Source: CAZGTQ01 sp964528575
GTDB lineage: Bacteria; Planctomycetota; UBA1135; GCA-002686595
Direction of reading: 5' to 3'
DNA length: 26,578 nucleotides
NCBI GenBank assembly: GCA_964528575.1
Contig: CAZGTQ010000393.1
Coordinates: forward strand, 1-26,578
Shown: positions 22,491 through 26,578 of the stretch, one piece after another
How the letters are laid out: the number at the start of each line of letters is the position of its first letter
How positions within the stretch are numbered: position 1 is the stretch's first letter
Notes under the pieces: model-generated
What the model saw: only the letters and a program-made list of their open reading frames with translations
The model's database searches: none
Told to the model about the DNA's origin: nothing
Made by a program: the position numbers and the translations under genes

Positions 22491-23753
22491 ATGCGTCCTC
22501 ATCGAAGGGTTCGTCGCGCGACTGGCATTCTTGCGGGCGCGGTCGCCGTCGTTTTGTTGGTCGTTGCGATTCCGGGGCCGGCGCCGGGGCTCGCGACCGG
22601 GCCCGACATCCGGCCGGGAGCGTTGCACTGGACTGCGGGCGACGCGCTCGGGTCGGTGCGGCTCGATGGGACGGGGGCGCAGCGCTCGACCGCTCTGGCG
22701 GCGCGGGCGATCGCCGTCGCGGACGGAGGCGCGCGCTGGGTGTCGACCGATCAGGGGCTCGCGCAGGTGAGCGCCGACGGGATGATCAGCGTGCTGGTCC
22801 CCGGCGGGTCGCCGCGCGGCGTCGCCGTCGGCGCCGAGCACGTGTACTGGGCCGACGATGAACGCGGCGCCATCCTGCGTGCCCGGCTCGACGGGACGGG
22901 CGTGCAGCACGTCTCGTCCGCCGACGGGGCCGACCAGGTCGCGCTCGATCCGCTCGGCTCGCGCGTCTATTGGACCGAGCCCACGGCCGGGCGCATCCGC
23001 AGCGCGGCGATGGCGGCCACGAGCGCGTCGGCGCCGCCCGGCGACGTCGTCGCGTCGGGTCTCTCGGGCTTGCGCGGGCTCGCGGTCGACGCGACGCTCG
23101 CCCGCCTCGTGTGGTCGCGCGCCGGCGCGCGCGTGATCGAGCGCGCGCGGCTCGACGGCGAGGACGTCGAGCAGATCGCCGCGCTCGCGGACGAGCCGGG
23201 CACGCTCGCGCTCGATGAGGCGCTGCAACACGTCTACGTCGCCGTGACGACCTCGAGCGGGAGCGCGATCCACGTGCACCCGATCGGCAGAGACGGCTCG
23301 CGCGCCGTCGTCGGCGGCCTCGAGGGCCCCGTCGCCCTCGCGCTCGAGCTGCCGCCGCTGCCGGCCTTGTGGGCGCAGCGGTCCGAGCTCTCGCTCCGCG
23401 CGACGGAGCCGCTGACGCTGCTGCTCGACGCCGGCCCCGAACGCGCGTACCGCCCGTACGTCGTCGTCGCCGGCGCCTCGGGCGCGGCGCCCGGCGTCTG
23501 GCTGGGCGACGTCCACGTTCCGATCAACGCCGACACCTTCACGAGCGAGATGCTGCGCGCGGCCGCGGACGAGCCGGGCTTCGTTGGGCGCCTCGACGCG
23601 AGCGGCCGCGCGCGCGTCGAGCTCGAGCTGCCGAACGCGCTCGACCCGAACCTCGACGGCACGGTGCTCCACTACGCGTTCGTCACGGTCGACGAGGCGG
23701 CGGCGGCGCCGCTGTTCGCGAGCAATGCGCTCGCGCTCGAGCTCGTCGACTGA
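22491..23753 (+). CDS. Exported YWTD-type beta-propeller protein with planctomycete C-terminal beta domain
   Basis: The protein has 420 aa. A basic start (MRPHRRVRRA) and a hydrophobic stretch at 11-28 form a signal or anchor. Residues about 40-285 contain LDL-receptor-B-like YWTD repeats: EHVYWADDERGAILRARLDG at about 116-135, SRVYWTEPTAGRIRSA, RLVWSRAGARVIERARLDGE and less clear blades, giving a six-bladed propeller. The last 135 residues (LRATEPLTLLLDAGPERAYR, YVVVAGASGAAPGVWLGD, VGRLDASGRARVELELPNAL, ASNALALELVD) form a beta domain that I recognise as widespread at the C-terminus of planctomycete secreted proteins; its role is unknown. It lies divergently from the serine hydrolase across the 311-bp structured gap. 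The start ATG 22491 is the first that gives a signal sequence. Confidence 0.85.
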   Translation: MRPHRRVRRATGILAGAVAVVLLVVAIPGPAPGLATGPDIRPGALHWTAGDALGSVRLDGTGAQRSTALAARAIAVADGGARWVSTDQGLAQVSADGMISVLVPGGSPRGVAVGAEHVYWADDERGAILRARLDGTGVQHVSSADGADQVALDPLGSRVYWTEPTAGRIRSAAMAATSASAPPGDVVASGLSGLRGLAVDATLARLVWSRAGARVIERARLDGEDVEQIAALADEPGTLALDEALQHVYVAVTTSSGSAIHVHPIGRDGSRAVVGGLEGPVALALELPPLPALWAQRSELSLRATEPLTLLLDAGPERAYRPYVVVAGASGAAPGVWLGDVHVPINADTFTSEMLRAAADEPGFVGRLDASGRARVELELPNALDPNLDGTVLHYAFVTVDEAAAAPLFASNALALELVD

Positions 23754-23768
23754 CGCGCGGCGCCGTCA
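23751..23768. terminator. Short inverted repeat joining two convergent stop codons
   Basis: TGACG (23751-23755) and CGTCA (23764-23768) pair perfectly; the first three bases are the stop of the YWTD gene and the last three are the stop of the convergent FAD oxidoreductase gene. The loop is 8 nt and GC-only. It is weak as a terminator but matches the same arrangement at the other convergent ends. Confidence 0.3.
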
Positions 23769-25037
23769 ACACGAATGCCCCGCGGCGCGCGCGCTCGCGA
23801 GCGCCGCGTCCGCGAGCAGACCGGTCGGCCCGACCCAGTCGCCGACCACGAAGAGCCCCTCCACGCCGGGCACCGCGGGTCCCGGGCGAGCGCCGAGCCC
23901 GCCGTTCCCCGCGAGGGGAACGTGCTGCGCGACGGTGAGCGACGGCAAGAACCGTCGCCGTACGACGTGCGCGCGCCAACCCGGCTGGAGCCGCTCGACG
24001 CTGCGCTCGAGAACGGCTTCGACCGCGGCGTCCGGCTCCTCGTCGGGCGCGAGGTAGCGCGCAGCGTGCAGCACGGCGCCCCCGTCCGGCGCGAGACGTG
24101 CGAACGCCGAGTGGACCGACGCGTAGCTCGGCTCGTCGATGCCGAGCGCGAAGAACGCGCGGGGACGCGGGAGCCGCGCGAGCGCGACGTCGAGGCACGC
24201 CGCGCGGGCCGGCCGGACTTCGCGCGCCCAGCGCGCGAGCGGCTCGCGCTCGCCGAGGAGCCGGCTCGCCTCGCGGGGTTCCGCGGCGACGACGACGGTG
24301 CGCGTCTCGATCCGCTCGCCGCCGGCCAGGCGCACGGCGCGGACGCGCTCGTCCACGTCGACCGACTCGACGCGCGCGCCCACGCGCACGTCGGCTCCCG
24401 CGGCACGCGCCGCGCTCTCGAGGCCGGCGACGAGCGTGCCCCACCCGCCGTCGAGGTACGCGACGTTTCCCCGCAGCGCGAGCTGGATCTGAGCGAGCGC
24501 GGCGCCCGCGCTGAGCTCGGCGGGCGCGTGCGTGTACGTCGTCAGCCGCACGAGCGCGTGCATCACCTCGCGCACCGCCAGAGCGGCGACGTCGCGCTCG
24601 AGCCACTCCGAGACGCTGGTCGAGGCGAGCGGCGCGGGATCGAGTCGTGGCAGCCGCGCGAGGAGCCCGCCGAGAACGAGCTTGTCGCGCCAGCCGACGA
24701 GGTCGGTCGTCGCGAGCGAGAGCGGCCCGGCCGGCAGCTTCGCGAGCCGGCCGCCGCGCACGGCGAGCGCGCCGCGCGTGCTCGGCGCTCGTCCGGACCA
24801 CGCGACGCCGAGCTCGCGGAGCACGCCCGCGCCCGCGCCGCGCCGGTAGAGCGCGTGCGGCCCGAGGTTCCAGGCGAAGCCGTCCGCGCGCTCGGTCCGG
24901 GCGCGCCCGCCGCACGCCCCGGCGCGCTCGAAGACGGCGACGCGCCGGCCCCTGCGCGCCGCGAACGCAGCCGCGGCCAGCCCCGCGAGACCGCCGCCGA
25001 CGACGGCGACGTCGAGGATTGCGTCGCGAGCGCTCAT
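23766..25037 (-). CDS. FAD-dependent oxidoreductase of the phytoene-desaturase/amine-oxidase superfamily
   Basis: The protein has 423 aa. The N-terminal Rossmann motif is VVGGGLAGLAAAAFAARRG (12-30), followed by Glu37 at the end of the second strand and GGRART (43-48), the classical dinucleotide-binding signature of this superfamily. The C-terminal FAD-contact motif is VEGLFVVGDWVGPTGLLADA, followed by LASARAAG. The middle substrate domain (NLGPHALYRRGAGAG, LDGGWGTLVAGLESAARAAG) resembles carotenoid/squalene desaturase-type and NAD(P)-binding oxidoreductases. The substrate cannot be assigned and no carotenoid genes are nearby. It is rather short for CrtI. The gene begins with ATG 25037 and is followed, convergently, by the YWTD gene 12 nt away. 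The protein is probably cytoplasmic or membrane-associated. Confidence 0.88.
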   Translation of the reverse strand: MSARDAILDVAVVGGGLAGLAAAAFAARRGRRVAVFERAGACGGRARTERADGFAWNLGPHALYRRGAGAGVLRELGVAWSGRAPSTRGALAVRGGRLAKLPAGPLSLATTDLVGWRDKLVLGGLLARLPRLDPAPLASTSVSEWLERDVAALAVREVMHALVRLTTYTHAPAELSAGAALAQIQLALRGNVAYLDGGWGTLVAGLESAARAAGADVRVGARVESVDVDERVRAVRLAGGERIETRTVVVAAEPREASRLLGEREPLARWAREVRPARAACLDVALARLPRPRAFFALGIDEPSYASVHSAFARLAPDGGAVLHAARYLAPDEEPDAAVEAVLERSVERLQPGWRAHVVRRRFLPSLTVAQHVPLAGNGGLGARPGPAVPGVEGLFVVGDWVGPTGLLADAALASARAAGHSC

Positions 25038-25205
25038 GCTGCGTTCGAGTCGAGCGGCGCCGGCAGGGTTCGAAGGGATGGGCCGGGATTCGCCCGGTGG
25101 CGTCGGGGCGCTCGGGCCCGGGAGCCCACCGCCTCCCCCACCCGCCCGGTATGGGGCAAGACCGAGCCGCGAGGCAGGGAGTTGCGGGCGCCGTCCGAAA
25201 AACCG
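25038..25205. other. 168-bp GC-rich gap with several small inverted repeats
   Basis: Between the stop of the FG-GAP-like gene and the start of the FAD gene, both on the minus strand, lie CCGGG/CCCGG (25083-25097, loop ATTCG), CGGTGG/CCACCG (25095-25131) and an imperfect palindrome at 25110-25125. No -10 box close to ATG 25037 and no coding frame was convincing. A run of five A at 25198-25202 (T on the minus strand) follows the upstream gene's stop but has no preceding hairpin. Confidence 0.3.
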
Positions 25206-26450
25206 TCAGCCGCCGCCGATGTCGAGATCGTCGCGCTCACCCGCCGGCGGTTCCGTCCCCGCCGCCCGCGGCGCGGTCGCTGCTCCCTCGATCCCGTAGC
25301 CGGGCGGCCGCGACAAGAGGAAGATCCGTCCTCCGTACCCCGAACCGACGAGCTCCTGCGTCGCATTGCGGCCGTCGAGCTCCGCAGCCGCGAGCCAGTG
25401 GCCCTTGTCGCGGTCGACGAACAAGCGCTCGGCGTTCCACGGCTCGCCGCGACGGCGGCTGAGCAGAAGCACCTCGGCGCTGTAGCCGAACACCGCGACC
25501 GTCTCGACGTCGGGGTCCGCGTCGAAGCGGCCGGCCGCGACGCCGCGCACGCCCTGCGGACCCACGAACATCGTCTCCGTGGTCCAGCCGTCGTTCCCCT
25601 GCCGCTCGTGACGCAGCACGCGCCCGTCGTCGAAGCCCTGATAGAGCACCGTTGCGCGGCTCGGCGCACGCGGCGCGAGCGCGATTCGCCCGCTGCCCAT
25701 CGACTCCGCGTGCACGAGCCGGTGCTCCACGCCGTCCGGCCCGATGCGCAGGAGCTCGAGGCGGCCGTCGCGCGAGACCGTCGCGATCTCCGGCCCCCAT
25801 CCCGCTTGCGCGGGCGCGTCCGCGAGCACCACCGCGTCTCGTACACGCCCGGGTAGCTCCTCGAGCAGCTCGCTCTCGAACGCACCGTGGACGCCCCCCG
25901 CCGTGACGCGAAAGAGCGCGCCCGGCTGCGTGAACACGAGCAGCTCCGCGCCGTCCGTCCGCGGATCGAGATCGCCCGCGAGGATCGTGTGGATCTCGCG
26001 GCCGAGCCAGTGCGCGATGATCCGATCGTCGAGCTGCGCCGGCCCGCGCGGCGCGACCTGGTGCAGATAGCCGTTCTTGCCGCCGGTGTAGAGCTCCGCT
26101 CCTTCGACGCGCGGGTCGACGTCGGCGTGCGCGAGACCACCGAGCCAAGCGCGCTCCTCGATCACCCGCAGCGGCGTCCACTTGCCGCTGTAGCCGACCA
26201 TCACGAGCAATCGACCGCGGTCGTCGCAGCCGACGATCTCCGGACATCCGAACTCGGGGAAGACCGAGAAGCTCGCGACCGTCCAGATGCCCACGTCGCC
26301 GCTGTCGACGACCAGCGACCCGCGCCAACCGTCGTGCGCGGTGACGAGCGGCACCTCGCTCTCGCTCGGATCGAGCGCCTTCTCGTCGGGCGGAACGACG
26401 ACGACGAGCGCGGCCGCGGCGAGGAACGGAACCATCGAGAGGTCGACCAT
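25206..26450 (-). CDS. Secreted FG-GAP/VCBS-like repeat protein
   Basis: The protein has 414 aa. The signal region is VPFLAAAALVVVV, about 6-18. The body is built of repeats of the FG-GAP/VCBS type, in which an Asp-rich turn precedes a glycine-rich strand: ADVDPRVEGAELYTGGKNGY, GDLDPRTDGAELLVFTQPGA, GRFDADPDVETVAVFGYSAE and AAELDGRNATQELVGSGYGG. It is probably a beta-propeller with calcium-binding loops on the cell surface or in the periplasm. The C-terminus (RAAGTEPPAGERDDLDIGGG) is a disordered acidic tail. It is loosely like the three operon propellers in style but I see no clear homology. Start ATG 26450 with TAGGAT 10 nt upstream; ATG 26435 is a possible alternative. No functional assignment is offered. 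Confidence 0.8.
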   Translation of the reverse strand: MVDLSMVPFLAAAALVVVVPPDEKALDPSESEVPLVTAHDGWRGSLVVDSGDVGIWTVASFSVFPEFGCPEIVGCDDRGRLLVMVGYSGKWTPLRVIEERAWLGGLAHADVDPRVEGAELYTGGKNGYLHQVAPRGPAQLDDRIIAHWLGREIHTILAGDLDPRTDGAELLVFTQPGALFRVTAGGVHGAFESELLEELPGRVRDAVVLADAPAQAGWGPEIATVSRDGRLELLRIGPDGVEHRLVHAESMGSGRIALAPRAPSRATVLYQGFDDGRVLRHERQGNDGWTTETMFVGPQGVRGVAAGRFDADPDVETVAVFGYSAEVLLLSRRRGEPWNAERLFVDRDKGHWLAAAELDGRNATQELVGSGYGGRIFLLSRPPGYGIEGAATAPRAAGTEPPAGERDDLDIGGG

Positions 26451-26460
26451 GGGGCGAGCG

Positions 26461-26466
26461 ATCCTA
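26461..26466 (-). promoter_or_regulatory. Candidate -10 box TAGGAT for the FG-GAP-like gene
   Basis: TAGGAT on the minus strand ends 10 nt before ATG 26450. It lies back to back with the TACGCT box at 26477-26482 serving the other direction, in a divergent gap of only 39 nt. Confidence 0.4.
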
Positions 26467-26476
26467 GCCTCGCTGG

Positions 26477-26482
26477 TACGCT
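26477..26482 (+). promoter_or_regulatory. Candidate -10 box TACGCT for the gene at the right edge
   Basis: TACGCT lies 7 nt before a TTG that opens a signal-like reading frame. Spacing and sequence match the box before the DUF5996 gene. Confidence 0.35.
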
Positions 26483-26489
26483 GTGCGCG

Positions 26490-26578
26490 TTGAAGAGAGG
26501 ATCGAAGTTCGCCGTCGTCGCGCTGCTCGCGCTCGGCGCGGTCGCGCTGCCGCTCGCGTGGCACTTCGGCTTGCGCTA
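26490..26578 (+). CDS. Partial exported or membrane-anchored protein (N-terminus only)
   Basis: From TTG at 26490 the frame reads (M)KRGSKFAVVALLALGAVA and then LPLAWHFGLR, a positively charged start followed by a hydrophobic helix, typical of a signal peptide or membrane anchor. It is still open at the window edge. TTG is the only start codon placed suitably for this pattern; GTG at 26483 is in another frame that gives Arg-rich sequence. Product unknown. Confidence 0.5.
   Translation, partial: MKRGSKFAVVALLALGAVALPLAWHFGLR

Noticed and set aside
25060..25080. GGTTCGAA resembling a tRNA T-loop
   Set aside because: The flanking bases do not form a T stem and no acceptor, D or anticodon arms fit around it.

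Overview
The window comes from a very GC-rich, densely coding bacterial chromosome, most probably a member of the Planctomycetota. Three things point there. There is an ECF sigma factor followed directly by a Ser/Thr kinase whose C-terminus resembles the formylglycine-generating enzyme fold. Many secreted beta-propeller proteins are present. The kelch and YWTD proteins carry an accessory beta domain (ending SNAIRFTL or SNALALELVD) that I associate from memory with planctomycete secreted proteins. The phylum call is inference. No rRNA, tRNA, CRISPR array, insertion sequence or phage gene was found.

Layout. At 1-222 (-) is the start of a small membrane protein, followed by a 13-bp tandem repeat and a YegS/diacylglycerol-kinase-like lipid kinase (357-1307). 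TRAP transporter membrane subunits DctQ and DctM follow (1363-3293). Convergent to them is a DUF2975 membrane protein plus XRE regulator pair (4167-3290) behind a palindromic operator that overlaps a -10 box. A kelch propeller lies at 4382-5935.

The centre (15747-5946, -) is one apparent operon of about 9.8 kb: ECF sigma, transmembrane kinase, a lipoprotein broken by a frameshift, and three paralogous secreted repeat proteins, here called C, B and A in transcription order. The sigma/kinase, kinase/lipoprotein and C/B junctions are 4-nt start/stop overlaps. The trio is modular: C carries N, M and C modules, B only M and C, and A only N and C. This operon is the best candidate for an undescribed system: a kinase and sigma signalling unit co-expressed with exported propeller proteins.

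Upstream of it (18859-15822, -) are a Tat-exported TakP-like TRAP binding lipoprotein and an overlapping serine-hydrolase-like lipoprotein that has lost its catalytic lysine. The binding protein is about 14 kb from the only TRAP permease pair in view. A small cytochrome c (18948-19388) and a DUF1801/YdeI-like protein (19444-20052) follow on the plus strand. Then come a DUF5996 protein and an intact class-C beta-lactamase-like hydrolase (22179-20057, -). The only gene-free stretch over 300 bp (22180-22490) holds a G-quadruplex motif and a long inverted repeat enclosing further hairpins. A YWTD-propeller protein, a phytoene-desaturase-like FAD oxidoreductase, an FG-GAP-like secreted protein and the start of a further exported or membrane protein finish the window.

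Two general features recur. Several start codons have a TANNNT hexamer only 6-15 nt upstream and no Shine-Dalgarno sequence, which suggests leaderless or very short-leader mRNAs. Convergent genes end within a few bases of each other, with hairpins spanning both stop codons.
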